Assembly: GCF_022668875.1 (NCBI RefSeq)
Contig: NZ_JAKGCR010000002.1
Span: forward strand, 62,001-126,000
DNA from: Domibacillus sp. PGB-M46
Lineage (GTDB): Bacteria; Bacillota; Bacilli; Bacillales; Domibacillaceae
Reading direction: 5' to 3'
DNA length: 64,000 bases
Shown here in pieces: positions 45,952 to 54,970 of this stretch. The notes under the pieces were generated by a model that was not told the DNA's origin, ran no database searches, and saw only the letters and a list, made by a program, of their open reading frames with translations. Made by a program: the position numbers and the translations under genes. How positions within the stretch are numbered: the stretch's first letter is position 1; every line of letters starts with the position of its first letter.

Positions 45952-46857
45952 ATGTTGAATGGCTGGCTTAAATGGCTTGGAGTTGTGACCACATTGGTTA
46001 TGCTTGCAGTTTTAATTGGCGGTGCACTTGTGACAAAAACAGATTCCGGACTTGGCTGTGGTAACGACTGGCCGCTTTGCCATGGACAGGTTATTCCCGA
46101 AAACATTCAGGCAGAAACCATTATTGAGCTTTCCCATCGTGCTGTTTCTGGTGCAGCCGGACTTCTTGTTTTAGCGCTGTCTGTTTTTTCCTGGCGCTGT
46201 ATCGGCCATAAGCGAGAAACAAAATTCCTCTCTGCTCTGGCTTTTTTGTTTTTGCTTGTCCAGGCATTAATTGGAGCGGCGGCTGTTTTGTGGGGGCAAA
46301 ACGACTTTGTGCTCGCTCTTCATTTTGGCATCTCTCTTATTTCGTTTTCCGCCGTTTTATTGCTGACCCTTCTTATTTTTGAAGTGGATCAGCGATTTGA
46401 TGCTTCCTCCATCGTGATTGACAGCCGAATGAAGTGGCATACTGTCGGCGTTACCCTGTACAGCTATATCGTTGTATATACGGGGGCGCTCGTCCGCCAT
46501 ACAAAATCCAGCATGGTATGCGGGGCCTGGCCGCTGTGCGGAAATGATGAAATACTGCCTTCAAACTTGTACCAGTGGATTCAAATGAGTCATCGGGCGG
46601 CAGCCGGTTTGATTTTCATCTGGATTGCTTGTATCGCTTACCTTGCCCTTAAATACTATAAGCACCAGCGTGTTTTGTATTACGGATGGCTGATTGCCTT
46701 CATTCTTGTTTCACTGCAGGCAATTGCAGGCGCGTTTATTATTTGGACCCGCTTAAATCTGTATATCGCTCTCGCCCACGCTTTATTTGTATCCTGCTTG
46801 TTTGGACTATTGTGTTACTTTATTCTGCTCGTTTCCCGAAGCAGGATCAATGCTTAA
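45952..46857 (+). CDS. ctaA: Heme A synthase CtaA
   Basis: A 301-residue membrane enzyme that oxidises the C8 methyl of heme O to the formyl group of heme A. It has eight helices as two four-helix halves. Heme-ligand histidines are in [30 protein letters not shown] and ALAHALF. The paired cysteines of the extracellular loops are [11 protein letters not shown] and CGAWPLCGN. The start chosen is ATG at 45952, behind GAAGGTGAG, so that the protein begins just before the first helix as in B. subtilis. A TTG one codon later is possible; the longer frame from 45874 is unlikely. Confidence 0.95.
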   Translation: MLNGWLKWLGVVTTLVMLAVLIGGALVTKTDSGLGCGNDWPLCHGQVIPENIQAETIIELSHRAVSGAAGLLVLALSVFSWRCIGHKRETKFLSALAFLFLLVQALIGAAAVLWGQNDFVLALHFGISLISFSAVLLLTLLIFEVDQRFDASSIVIDSRMKWHTVGVTLYSYIVVYTGALVRHTKSSMVCGAWPLCGNDEILPSNLYQWIQMSHRAAAGLIFIWIACIAYLALKYYKHQRVLYYGWLIAFILVSLQAIAGAFIIWTRLNLYIALAHALFVSCLFGLLCYFILLVSRSRINA

Positions 46858-46858
46858 C

Positions 46859-46896
46859 AAAAAAGCACCGCCTCTTTTGAGGCCGGTGCTTTTTGT
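46859..46896. terminator. Bidirectional terminator between ctaA and pyc
   Basis: AAAAAGCACCGCCTC and GAGGCCGGTGCTTTTT arms around TTTT, with T-runs on both strands, between the two convergent genes. Confidence 0.9.
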
Positions 46897-46904
46897 TTTC
46901 TATT

Positions 46905-49900
46905 TTATTTTTCAAGTTCTACCAGGAGATCGCCTGTAGAAATGGCTTCACCGTTTTGTACATGGACAGCTTTAACAGTTCCATCAAATGGTGCCTGTAC
47001 CGTTGTCTCCATTTTCATTGCTTCGGTAATCATGAGATGATCCCCGCGCTTCACTTTATCGCCTTTTTCAAGGATGACTTTAATGACTGTACCCGGCATT
47101 GTGGCCGCAATATGACCCTCATTTTTCGGATCAGCTTTCACTTTCGCATTGACAGCTGATTTAATGCTTTCGTCTTTAATGACTACATCACGCGGCTGGC
47201 CATTCAGCTCAAAAGTTAAAATGCGTGTTCCATCCGCCTGCGGGTGGCCGATCGAAACAAGTTTCACAATCAGTGTTTTTCCTGTTTCAATCTCGATTTC
47301 TTTTTCTTCACCGAGACGCATGCCGTACAGGAACGTCGGTGTATCGAGAACCGAAATATCGCCATACTGTGCTTTTACTTTTGCATAATCCGTAAACACT
47401 TTTGGATACAGGGCATACGCAATCACATCATGATCCGTTGGTTCTTCCCCGATTTCCTGCTCCAGCTCTTTGCGAAGGGCACCGAAATCAACGTCTTCCA
47501 AAAGTTCACCCGGACGTACGGTGATCGGTGATTTTCCTTTTAGGATCACTTTCTGCAGCTGCTCTGGGAAGCCGCCAACCGGCTGGCCAAGATAGCCTTC
47601 AAACAGTTCAATCACAGAGTCAGGGAAGTCGATTTTGTCGCCGCGAAGCAGCACTTCTTCTTCCGTCAGGTCATTCTGAACCATAAAGAGGGCCATATCC
47701 CCAACTACTTTAGAAGACGGCGTTACTTTGACAATATCACCGAACATCAGGTTCACGCGGCGGTACATGTCTTTGACTTCATCCCAGCGGTCGCCAAGGC
47801 CGACACCTTTTGCCTGCTGCTGAAGGTTTGAATACTGGCCGCCCGGCATTTCATGCTCGTAAATTTCTGTATGCGGCGCAAGCATGCCGCTTTCAAACGG
47901 CGCATAGAACTTGCGGACATCTTCCCAGTAGTAAGAGACTTTTTCAAGCGCATCGATGCGGACAGACGGAGCGCGGTCTGTTCCTTCAAGCGCGTAGTGA
48001 AGCGTATTGGCGCTTGGCTGTGATGTAAGCCCCGCCATTGTGCTGAGAGCCGTATCAACGATATCCACACCTGCTTCAATCGCTTTCGTGTACATCAGCA
48101 CACCGTTGCCACTCGTGTCGTGCGTATGCAGGTGAACCGGAATATCAACCGCTTCTTTCAATTCAGAAATCAGGCGGTAGGCAGCCTGCGGCTTCAAAAG
48201 CCCGGCCATATCTTTAATGCCGAGAATATGGGCACCCTGTGCTTCCAGCTCTTTCGCCATGTTTCTGTAGTATTCTACATTGTATTTCGCACGGGATGGA
48301 TCATCGATGTCCCCTGTATAACAAATCGTCGCTTCAGCAATTTTACCGGACTGGCGGACTGCATCGATGGCAATCTCCATGCCTTTCACCCAGTTTAAGC
48401 TGTCGAAAATACGGAATACGTCAATGCCGGACTCGGCAGACTGCTGGACAAACTCTTTAATGACGTTATCCGGATAGTTTTTGTAGCCAACCGCATTCGA
48501 TGCGCGAAGCAGCATCTGGAATAGAATGTTCGGTACCTGCTTGCGAAGCGTTTCAAGACGCTTCCAAGGATCTTCTTTCAAGAAGCGGTATGCCACATCA
48601 AACGTCGCTCCTCCCCACATTTCCATTGAGAACAATTCTGGAAGAAGGCGGGCCGTTGCCGGTGCGATATGAGTCAGATCTGTTGTGCGGACACGTGTTG
48701 CAAGCAGTGACTGATGGGCATCACGCATTGTCGTATCCGTTAACAGTACTTCTTTTTGTTCTTTTACCCAGTTTACAAGACCGTCTGCTCCCTGCTCGTC
48801 CAGGATCTGCTTCGTTCCGTATGCCGGTTTTTCGGACAGTTTGACTTTCGGGATGCGCGGCGTGTCAAAGACTGGCTTTTTCTTCTGTTCCACACCCGGG
48901 AATCCATTCACTGTGACGGTGCCGATATAATTGAGCATTTTTGTTCCGCGGTCTTTTCTTTTCGGGAAAACAAACAGCTCAGGTGATTTGTCAATAAAAG
49001 ACGTATCATAGTTGCCTGAGATAAAATCCTCATGGCGCATCACGTTTTCCAAAAACGGAATGTTTGTTTTAATTCCGCGAATCCGGAATTCCTGCAGGTT
49101 CCGCAGCATTTTAGATGCGGCCTGTTCAAAAGTCATCGCAAACGTCGATACTTTTACAAGCAGTGAATCATAATATGGCGTGATGACCGCACCCTGGAAG
49201 CTGTTACCGGCATCCAGGCGGACACCGTAGCCGCCGCCGGAACGGTAAGCCATGATCCGGCCTGTATCCGGCATAAAGCCGTTTTCAGGGTCTTCTGTTG
49301 TAACGCGTGACTGAATGGCATATCCCATAGTGCGGATGTCTTTCTGCTCAGGAATGCCGACCTTGTCGCTGTGCAGTCCGTGGCCTTCTGCCACAAGGAT
49401 CTGCGTCTGCACGATATCGATTCCTGTAATCAGCTCCGTAATCGTATGTTCAACCTGAACGCGCGGATTGACTTCAATAAAGTAAAAGTCTTCACCCGCG
49501 GTTAAGAACTCCACGGTTCCCGCGTTCAAGTAGTCCACATTTTTCATCAGCTTCACAGCTGCTTCACAAATACGGTCACGTAGATCTTCTGAAATCGAAA
49601 CGGCTGGTGCTACCTCTACTACTTTTTGGTGGCGGCGCTGAACCGAACAGTCGCGCTCATACAAATGAACGACATTTCCTTCATGGTCGCCGATAATCTG
49701 CACTTCAATGTGCTTTGGATTTTGAACAAATTTTTCTACATACACTTCGTCATTACCAAAAGCTGCTTTGGCTTCAGACTTCGCACGGTCGTATGCTTCA
49801 CGCACTTCTCCGAGGTTTTGAACAATCCGCATGCCGCGGCCGCCGCCGCCAAGAGCCGCTTTGATGATAATAGGGAAGCCGTGATTTTTCCCGAATTCAA

Positions 49901-50348
49901 TGACTTCATCTAGGCTGCTAACCGGTCCATCAGTACCTGGAATAACCGGGATCTCTGCTTTGATCGCCTGTGTCCGTGCTTTTACTTTATCGCCAAACAT
50001 ATCAAGGTGAGCGGATTTCGGTCCAATAAAGATAATGCCTTCCTCTTCACAACGTTTCGCAAATTCGATATTTTCAGATAAAAATCCGTAGCCGGGATGA
50101 ATGGCATCAACCTCTGCCTGCTTGGCAATTTCAATAATCCCCTCGATATCCAGATAAGCATCAATTGGTTTTTTTCCTTCTCCTACCAGGTATGCTTCGT
50201 CGGCTTTATAGCGATGATATGAACCTGAATCTTCCTTCGAGTAAACAGCTACTGTCCGGATATGTAGTTCTGTGCAGGCGCGGAATACGCGGATGGCAAT
50301 TTCTCCCCTGTTTGCCACCAGCACTTTGCTGATTTTTTTCATCTTCAT
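46905..50348 (-). CDS. pyc: Pyruvate carboxylase
   Basis: A 1147-residue biotin enzyme that carboxylates pyruvate to oxaloacetate to refill the TCA cycle. Biotin carboxylase domain: residues 1-455 (start KVLVANRGEIAIRVFRAC, ATP-grasp GGGGRGMRIV, VEVAPAV and EVNPRVQVEHTITE). Carboxyltransferase domain: about 530-1000 (DTTMRDAHQSLLATRVRT, carbamylated-Lys region GIKDMAGLLKP, metal His in HLHTHDTSGNG). Biotin carrier domain: last 75 residues, with biotinylated Lys in ITEAMKMETTV. Full-length single-chain type. It is monocistronic, between convergent ctaA and ftsW. Confidence 0.98.
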   Translation of the reverse strand: MKMKKISKVLVANRGEIAIRVFRACTELHIRTVAVYSKEDSGSYHRYKADEAYLVGEGKKPIDAYLDIEGIIEIAKQAEVDAIHPGYGFLSENIEFAKRCEEEGIIFIGPKSAHLDMFGDKVKARTQAIKAEIPVIPGTDGPVSSLDEVIEFGKNHGFPIIIKAALGGGGRGMRIVQNLGEVREAYDRAKSEAKAAFGNDEVYVEKFVQNPKHIEVQIIGDHEGNVVHLYERDCSVQRRHQKVVEVAPAVSISEDLRDRICEAAVKLMKNVDYLNAGTVEFLTAGEDFYFIEVNPRVQVEHTITELITGIDIVQTQILVAEGHGLHSDKVGIPEQKDIRTMGYAIQSRVTTEDPENGFMPDTGRIMAYRSGGGYGVRLDAGNSFQGAVITPYYDSLLVKVSTFAMTFEQAASKMLRNLQEFRIRGIKTNIPFLENVMRHEDFISGNYDTSFIDKSPELFVFPKRKDRGTKMLNYIGTVTVNGFPGVEQKKKPVFDTPRIPKVKLSEKPAYGTKQILDEQGADGLVNWVKEQKEVLLTDTTMRDAHQSLLATRVRTTDLTHIAPATARLLPELFSMEMWGGATFDVAYRFLKEDPWKRLETLRKQVPNILFQMLLRASNAVGYKNYPDNVIKEFVQQSAESGIDVFRIFDSLNWVKGMEIAIDAVRQSGKIAEATICYTGDIDDPSRAKYNVEYYRNMAKELEAQGAHILGIKDMAGLLKPQAAYRLISELKEAVDIPVHLHTHDTSGNGVLMYTKAIEAGVDIVDTALSTMAGLTSQPSANTLHYALEGTDRAPSVRIDALEKVSYYWEDVRKFYAPFESGMLAPHTEIYEHEMPGGQYSNLQQQAKGVGLGDRWDEVKDMYRRVNLMFGDIVKVTPSSKVVGDMALFMVQNDLTEEEVLLRGDKIDFPDSVIELFEGYLGQPVGGFPEQLQKVILKGKSPITVRPGELLEDVDFGALRKELEQEIGEEPTDHDVIAYALYPKVFTDYAKVKAQYGDISVLDTPTFLYGMRLGEEKEIEIETGKTLIVKLVSIGHPQADGTRILTFELNGQPRDVVIKDESIKSAVNAKVKADPKNEGHIAATMPGTVIKVILEKGDKVKRGDHLMITEAMKMETTVQAPFDGTVKAVHVQNGEAISTGDLLVELEK

Positions 50349-50381
50349 CTCTCCCCTGATCTGTTGATAAAATTATATATA

Positions 50382-50411
50382 AAAAGGTTCAAATCTTTGA
50401 ACCTTTTTATT
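50382..50411 (-). terminator. Terminator of ftsW
   Basis: AAAAAGGTTCAAA and TTTGAACCTTTTT arms with a short loop, immediately after ftsW. Confidence 0.85.
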
Positions 50412-50412
50412 T

Positions 50413-51564
50413 TTAAGATTTATAGTTTTTTTCGTATTTTGACTGCATCGATATGTTAGCCAAAATACCAAGTGAAATTGAGAGCAGCAGTAAAGAAGAT
50501 CCGCCATAACTGATAAATGGCAACGGAACTCCCGTAATAGGGATAACTCCTGACATGCCGCCGAGATTGATAAATGCCTGTATCCCAATCATCGAAGAGA
50601 CGCCGACTGCAAGCATTGAACCAAACGAATCAGGACTCTTCACGGCAATACGTAAGCCGTGTAACACGATAAATAAAATACCGCCTATGGCAAAAATGAC
50701 TCCCAAGATTCCCAGTTCTTCAGCGATAATGGCCATGATAAAATCTGTGTGCGGCTCCGGTAAGTAGCCAAGCTTTTGTACACTTTGGCCAAGTCCCCGA
50801 CCGGTCAGTCCGCCCGAGCCAATCGCAAGATAGGAATTTACTAGATGATAGCCGTCACCCTGCTCATATTTAAAAGGATCTAAATAACTTGTTAGACGCC
50901 CCATTCGCTCTTCAGACAAAATTTCATCTTTTTGCCAAAAGAAGAGCGGTGACAAAAACAGGGCAAAAATACCAATCAACAGCATAAACTTAACAAGCTT
51001 TTTCATTTTTATACCGGATGTTAAGACGATTGTCAACCCAATCGCAAAAATGATCGCAGCCGTTCCGAAGTCGGGCTGAAGCGCTACAAGGAAACAAATG
51101 CTAAAAAGCATAATAACTGGCGGCGCAATACTGTTATTAAGCGAGTTAATTTTTTTTTGTTTTTTTGAAAATATGGCAGCCATATAAAGAATGACAACCA
51201 ATTTAGCAAACTCTGACGGCTGAATCGAACGCGCCCCTATTTGAAACCAGCTTTGGGCATTGTTTGATACATGTCCAAATGCAAACAGTAAAAGCAGCAT
51301 TCCAAACATGCCTGCCAGCATCCATTGCTGAAACCGCTTCGCTCTTAAACGCTGATACGGAAAAAAGGATACAACGCCAAAAGCGATAAAAGCCATAACA
51401 ATATGTATCTTCTGCTTATCATAAAAATAACCACTTTCAAGTCCCCACCGCTGAACGGCCATTACTGAACTTGCACTAAAAATCATCATCAGCCCAAATA
51501 AACATAAAATACAAAACACGGCCGCCAACGGATAATCATATGATTTTAAATTTCTTTTCCACAT
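50413..51564 (-). CDS. ftsW: Division SEDS glycosyltransferase FtsW
   Basis: A 383-residue SEDS peptidoglycan polymerase with about ten helices, which works with PBP2B at the septum. Signatures are AQSWFQIGARSIQPSEFAKL, VALQPDFGTAAIIFAIG, GDGYHLVNSYLAIGSGGLTG and LPEPHTDFIMAIIAEE. The C-terminus has ITGVPLPFISYGGSSL. The context ylaN-ftsW-pyc identifies it as ftsW, as opposed to spoVE at 14241-15356. The start is ATG at 51564. Confidence 0.95.
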   Translation of the reverse strand: MWKRNLKSYDYPLAAVFCILCLFGLMMIFSASSVMAVQRWGLESGYFYDKQKIHIVMAFIAFGVVSFFPYQRLRAKRFQQWMLAGMFGMLLLLFAFGHVSNNAQSWFQIGARSIQPSEFAKLVVILYMAAIFSKKQKKINSLNNSIAPPVIMLFSICFLVALQPDFGTAAIIFAIGLTIVLTSGIKMKKLVKFMLLIGIFALFLSPLFFWQKDEILSEERMGRLTSYLDPFKYEQGDGYHLVNSYLAIGSGGLTGRGLGQSVQKLGYLPEPHTDFIMAIIAEELGILGVIFAIGGILFIVLHGLRIAVKSPDSFGSMLAVGVSSMIGIQAFINLGGMSGVIPITGVPLPFISYGGSSLLLLSISLGILANISMQSKYEKNYKS

Positions 51565-51610
51565 ACAAACCTTCCATTCATGCGCTTACCGATAAGCGAT
51601 ACTCGTTAAG

Positions 51611-51642
51611 TTAAAAAAACTCAAACAGCTGTTTGAGTTTTC
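51611..51642 (-). terminator. Terminator of ylaN
   Basis: AACTCAAACAG and CTGTTTGAGTT arms with a seven-base T-run on the minus strand. Confidence 0.85.
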
Positions 51643-51649
51643 TGTCTGT

Positions 51650-51931
51650 TTACCGGTCAACGGATGCTTCATGCAATGCTGAAAGTTCTTGTTCAAGCGA
51701 GTCAATCAGCTGTTTGCCATCTGCTTCATCTACCAGTCCGAGACGTATAGCGAAGTCTATTTCACGGGATAAGCCGAACATTTGAGTGTCAAGCACTTCC
51801 TCGTATAAAGGACATTGCGGCATCGTTAAATTGTCCATTTGCACTTTGATGAGACGCAAAATTTTTTCCGCATCCGCCTGCAACAGAGAGTAGGCCTTTT
51901 CCCGATGGTCTATTTTCATTTCAGATGCCAT
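51650..51931 (-). CDS. ylaN: UPF0358 protein YlaN
   Basis: A 93-residue helical protein of the UPF0358 family ([48 protein letters not shown] shown here by its core [15 protein letters not shown]). Recent work in Staphylococcus and Bacillus links YlaN to iron-responsive control through Fur. That comes from the literature; only the family is visible here. It sits immediately before ftsW as in B. subtilis, with its own promoter and terminator. Confidence 0.93.
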   Translation of the reverse strand: MASEMKIDHREKAYSLLQADAEKILRLIKVQMDNLTMPQCPLYEEVLDTQMFGLSREIDFAIRLGLVDEADGKQLIDSLEQELSALHEASVDR

Positions 51932-51976
51932 AATTTCTCCCCCTGTTCCAAGAATGGAATCACTGTATATTAAAAG

Positions 51977-52005
51977 ATTTTATCGTTAATACAGGGAATT
52001 TGCAA
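51977..52005 (-). promoter_or_regulatory. Sigma-A promoter of ylaN
   Basis: Minus-strand TTGCAA (52005-52000) and TAAAAT (51982-51977), 17-bp spacer. Confidence 0.7.
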
Positions 52006-52023
52006 GGAATTTTAACAGGCAGA

Positions 52024-52052
52024 CTGACAACACAAAATTTTCACGCTATACT
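52024..52052 (+). promoter_or_regulatory. Sigma-A promoter of the gene at 52096
   Basis: CTGACA (52024-52029), 17-bp spacer, TATACT (52047-52052), followed by an AAAGGAGATATG ribosome binding site. It is divergent from the ylaN promoter, 19 bp away. Confidence 0.7.
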
Positions 52053-52095
52053 TATGAGGAAACATAGTTCACTTACATAAAGGAGATATGATTCG

Positions 52096-52596
52096 ATGGA
52101 GCAAATCATTCCCATCAAAGGAAACGTCTCGTTTCCGCTCACTCTTGACCCCGGTGTGTGGATTTTCGACGACCGCCGCATTGATTTAGACGACTTTTTT
52201 TCCTCATCACCTCAGCCTGAACGGGACACAGAGCAAGAATACATAAAAAGCACATCAAAATTTTGGGAAAAAGAAATTCGGGAAGGTGCGGTTTTTCCGC
52301 CGACGATTAAATCTGAAAAAAAATATGAAAAAGAAAAAGTGCTCACCAGCACATTTGGCGTGCCGCTTTCACCCTTTTTAAAAAATGCGGTGCCGTCAGA
52401 CAGCGCTTCCCAAATTGTGATCGAAACAAAGAACGGTTCTTTTTCATATCCCCTTGCAGAAGCGGACTCGCTCATTATGCAGTTTTCTTTTAAAGGAAAA
52501 CCGCTGCGGGAAGACGGCCCCGTTTATGTCTTACTGAAAGATGGATCAAACCGTGACTGTCCGATCAAAAATGTAACGGCTATTTCTGTTCAGTAA
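52096..52596 (+). CDS. Conserved Bacillaceae protein of unknown function
   Basis: A 166-residue soluble, acidic protein. Recognisable stretches are IPIKGNVSFPLTLDPGVWIF at the start, EIREGAVFPPTIKSEKKYEK in the middle and GKPLREDGPVYVLLKDGSNR near the end. I recall the family as common in Bacillaceae and sometimes named peptidyl-prolyl isomerase, but no isomerase motif is visible. No signal peptide or membrane segment. It is a single-gene unit between ylaN and the HD-GYP gene, bounded by its own promoter and terminator. Confidence 0.7.
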   Translation: MEQIIPIKGNVSFPLTLDPGVWIFDDRRIDLDDFFSSSPQPERDTEQEYIKSTSKFWEKEIREGAVFPPTIKSEKKYEKEKVLTSTFGVPLSPFLKNAVPSDSASQIVIETKNGSFSYPLAEADSLIMQFSFKGKPLREDGPVYVLLKDGSNRDCPIKNVTAISVQ

Positions 52597-52630
52597 AAAT
52601 CCATCTGCCTTCGGGCAGATGGATTTTTTA
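52595..52630. terminator. Bidirectional terminator, 52096 gene / HD-GYP gene
   Basis: AAAAATCCATCTGCC and GGCAGATGGATTTTTT arms around TTCG, a very stable tetraloop hairpin between convergent genes. Confidence 0.92.
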
Positions 52631-53731
52631 TATACCAGACAATGTTGTATCCGTTTCTTTTATAAAAACGGTTGTTTCAACTGCTAGATTCACTTTATAA
52701 GGCACTTTTAAGTTGTGCCCGCCTTCTTCTAAAATAAGCAAAACAGGCCGGTCGCTGACATGCTCATTCTGCTCGCACACAATACCCTTCCGTCCGTCTG
52801 TAAGCCATACGGTTAAACCTGTTGGATACATCACGATCGCTTTGCGAAATTTTTCAATATATTCCGTTTCAAACTCGGTTCCTGAACCTGCATATAAAAT
52901 TTCCATTCCTTCATGAGGCAGCATCGCTTTGCGATAAATTCGATTTGAGGTTACCGCGTCGTATACATCGGCAATCCCAATCATTTTCCCAAATAAATGA
53001 ATTTCATTTCCCTTTAAGCCGCGCGGATAGCCAGAACCGTTTAAGCGCTCATGGTGCTGAAGTGCACAATGGGCTGCAGTCAGCGGCAGCCCATGTTCTT
53101 TCCGAAGCAGCTCAAAGCCTAATTCCGTATGAGATTTTATTATAGTAAACTCGTCACCTGTCAGCTTTGAAGGCTTTTTTAAAATGGCTAACGGAATCAG
53201 CATTTTTCCAACATCGTGCAGCATTGCCCCTAAGCCGATTTCTTCTGTTTGTTTTGGTGTTAAATTTTTCAGTTTCATACTGAGCGCCAGTGTGTAAATA
53301 GTCACGTTTAGTGAATGAGTAAAAATATAATCGTCGTGGGCATATAAGTGGGTCAATAAATCAATCGCTTCTTTTCGGCTTTTGATCTGCCTGATAATAT
53401 CGCGGACAACAGAAACAAACTTTTTTTCCATTTTGTGAAAGCCGAATTTCGGTGAATCTGCTGATAAGTCTTTTTTCACTTGATTAAATGCTTCCGACAT
53501 AATACAGAGAGCTTCTCTTCTTGTCCCTTCTGTTAAAACCGGGCGAATATAGATGTCATCCGTACGTGCATCTTCAATGTATACATACGAAATACCAAGC
53601 GAGTACAGCCGCTTCACAATAGGCGGTCTGAGCTCAGCACCTGCCTTCAGCAGTATTTGTCCTTTGCTGTTTAACACATTTTCAGCAAGAAAGACATTTT
53701 CTTGGATGGATGACACAGCGACTAATCTCAA
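52628..53731 (-). CDS. HD-GYP domain protein, probable cyclic-di-GMP phosphodiesterase
   Basis: A 367-residue cytoplasmic protein. The N-terminal part (1-120) resembles the domain often found before HD-GYP units (AENVLNSKGQILLKAGAELR). The HD-GYP domain (about 120-300) keeps the metal ligands: HSLNVTIYT, LHDVGKMLIP (HD), HTELGFELL and HHERLNGSGYPRGLKG (the GYP motif), then IADVYDAVTSNR. These residues suggest an active phosphodiesterase for c-di-GMP or a related cyclic dinucleotide. No receiver or membrane sensor is fused. Not part of the B. subtilis yla cluster. Confidence 0.88.
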   Translation of the reverse strand: MRLVAVSSIQENVFLAENVLNSKGQILLKAGAELRPPIVKRLYSLGISYVYIEDARTDDIYIRPVLTEGTRREALCIMSEAFNQVKKDLSADSPKFGFHKMEKKFVSVVRDIIRQIKSRKEAIDLLTHLYAHDDYIFTHSLNVTIYTLALSMKLKNLTPKQTEEIGLGAMLHDVGKMLIPLAILKKPSKLTGDEFTIIKSHTELGFELLRKEHGLPLTAAHCALQHHERLNGSGYPRGLKGNEIHLFGKMIGIADVYDAVTSNRIYRKAMLPHEGMEILYAGSGTEFETEYIEKFRKAIVMYPTGLTVWLTDGRKGIVCEQNEHVSDRPVLLILEEGGHNLKVPYKVNLAVETTVFIKETDTTLSGI

Positions 53732-53764
53732 AATGTTCGAACTCCTTATATAGCCAAAATAACT

Positions 53765-54229
53765 TTATTGAATTGTTTCCTGTTTTAAAGCTGCCATAAT
53801 TTGCCCGTCCAGCTTTTCGGCCGCCTGTAAATCGTATGTTTTTTCGGAAACAGGCTCTACTGTAATTCTCGATCCATAAAACATAACATCCCGCACTTCT
53901 TTAATCGACACTTCGATAACGGATGCTTTTAACGGTACTCCCTCTAAATGACAGGATAGGATTTTTGCACTACCACTGATTGTATAAGCCGATTCAGAGG
54001 CAAAAACAGCCAGGGAAACCAGTGCATTTTTATGAATATTATGGATAATTTTCGAACGGCTGTCTACCGCTATGCGCAGCGTTGTATCATTTAAAGCATA
54101 CACCCAGGAAATCGCATTCATAAAAGGGGCCCCTGTTTCCGCATCTACTGTCGAAAAAAATGAAAGGCGTTCCGATTGAAGTGCTTCGAACAATTCCGGT
54201 ATTAAATATGGTTCATTTCGATTTGCCAA
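53765..54229 (-). CDS. ylaL: Pyridoxamine 5'-phosphate oxidase-fold protein YlaL
   Basis: A 154-residue protein with the FMN-binding split-barrel fold. The N-terminal part is LQSERLSFFSTVDAETGAPF and MNAISWVYAL, followed by LRIAVDSRSKIIHNIHKN. It matches YlaL of B. subtilis in length and place. Bound flavin or F420-type cofactor and substrate are unknown. The TTG at 54229 (MANRNEPYLI) has AAGGAG 8 bp upstream; the GTG at 54235 is too close to it. Confidence 0.82.
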   Translation of the reverse strand: MANRNEPYLIPELFEALQSERLSFFSTVDAETGAPFMNAISWVYALNDTTLRIAVDSRSKIIHNIHKNALVSLAVFASESAYTISGSAKILSCHLEGVPLKASVIEVSIKEVRDVMFYGSRITVEPVSEKTYDLQAAEKLDGQIMAALKQETIQ

Positions 54230-54335
54230 CGCCACCGCTCCTTCTGACTTTTCTCCTATTATACCGATATTCTGTCTGCATTTCTATATGCTGCCCTCTC
54301 CCATGTTATACTACTTGTAAAACGGAGGTGCCTCT

Positions 54336-54539
54336 ATGAGAGTAAAATGCATAATGTGTGACAAAATTGAATCAATTGACGATCAATTGCCTTCTGCTAA
54401 AAAGCTGCGCAACCGGCCTATTCATACCTATATGTGTGAAGCATGCCGGGCACGTATTGCGGAAAAAACCGAGCAGCGAATCCGTACAGGACAGTTTTTT
54501 GTTTATCGTTCTGGAAAAGAAAAAGAGTGGCTTTCATAA
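54336..54539 (+). CDS. ylaI: YlaI family (DUF2197) small zinc-finger-like protein
   Basis: A 67-residue protein with two CxxC pairs, CIMCDK (residues 5-8) and CEACRARI (about 34-37), that very probably bind one zinc ion. It corresponds to B. subtilis YlaI, of unknown function. The ATG at 54336 has GGAGGTG upstream. The next gene overlaps its 3' end by 13 bp. Confidence 0.88.
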   Translation: MRVKCIMCDKIESIDDQLPSAKKLRNRPIHTYMCEACRARIAEKTEQRIRTGQFFVYRSGKEKEWLS

Positions 54540-54955
54540 GAAGCCTTCTGTTGGCTGGCACTGCAGGAGGAATAGTACTTGGCTTTTTTTTAAAGACAGC
54601 CGAATGGCTTACAGGAAAGAAAGTGTATACCTTACTGCTGAACGTTGATTTCATTCCTCTTCTTAACCGAATCGCGTGGCCGGAATGGATGGAATTTTTC
54701 TTTCACTTACTTCTTTCTTTTTCGATTACAGCTGTTTTTTTGGGACTGCTTTTCAAAACGAAACGGCCTTTTACAACTGCTTTTGTTCTTATGCTGCCGA
54801 CTGTTTTTCTGTACTACCCTTTATCTATACTTTCCCACAAGCCCGTTGCTGCTCCGTACGATGGACAGGCTTTTGGCTGGTGGGCAGCAGGACACGCTTT
54901 ATATGCCCTTGTCCTTGGTCTGTACGGGCAGCAAAAAATAAAGCGGGAGGCATAA
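54527..54955 (+). CDS. Small membrane protein of unknown function overlapping ylaI
   Basis: A 142-residue protein with about four hydrophobic segments: SLLLAGTAGGIVLGFFL, FFFHLLLSFSITAVFLGLLF, TAFVLMLPTVFLYYPLSIL and AAGHALYALVLGLYG. It reads like the YqhR-type membrane proteins of Bacilli, but the match is from memory and weak. A GTG at 54527, inside the last codons of ylaI, fits best because it follows an AAAGAG stretch and begins just before the first helix. A longer frame from 54443 would bury most of ylaI. It is probably coupled to ylaI. Confidence 0.7.
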   Translation: MAFIRSLLLAGTAGGIVLGFFLKTAEWLTGKKVYTLLLNVDFIPLLNRIAWPEWMEFFFHLLLSFSITAVFLGLLFKTKRPFTTAFVLMLPTVFLYYPLSILSHKPVAAPYDGQAFGWWAAGHALYALVLGLYGQQKIKREA

Positions 54956-54970
54956 GCCTCCCGCTTTATT
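54938..54970. terminator. Bidirectional terminator between the membrane gene and ylaH
   Basis: AAAGCGGGAGGC and GCCTCCCGCTTT arms around ATAA, flanked by A and T runs. Confidence 0.88.

Noticed and set aside
48500-48844. A 114-codon plus-strand frame opposite pyc, and several similar frames nearby
   Set aside because: Antisense frames inside a long, highly conserved gene. No ribosome binding sites.
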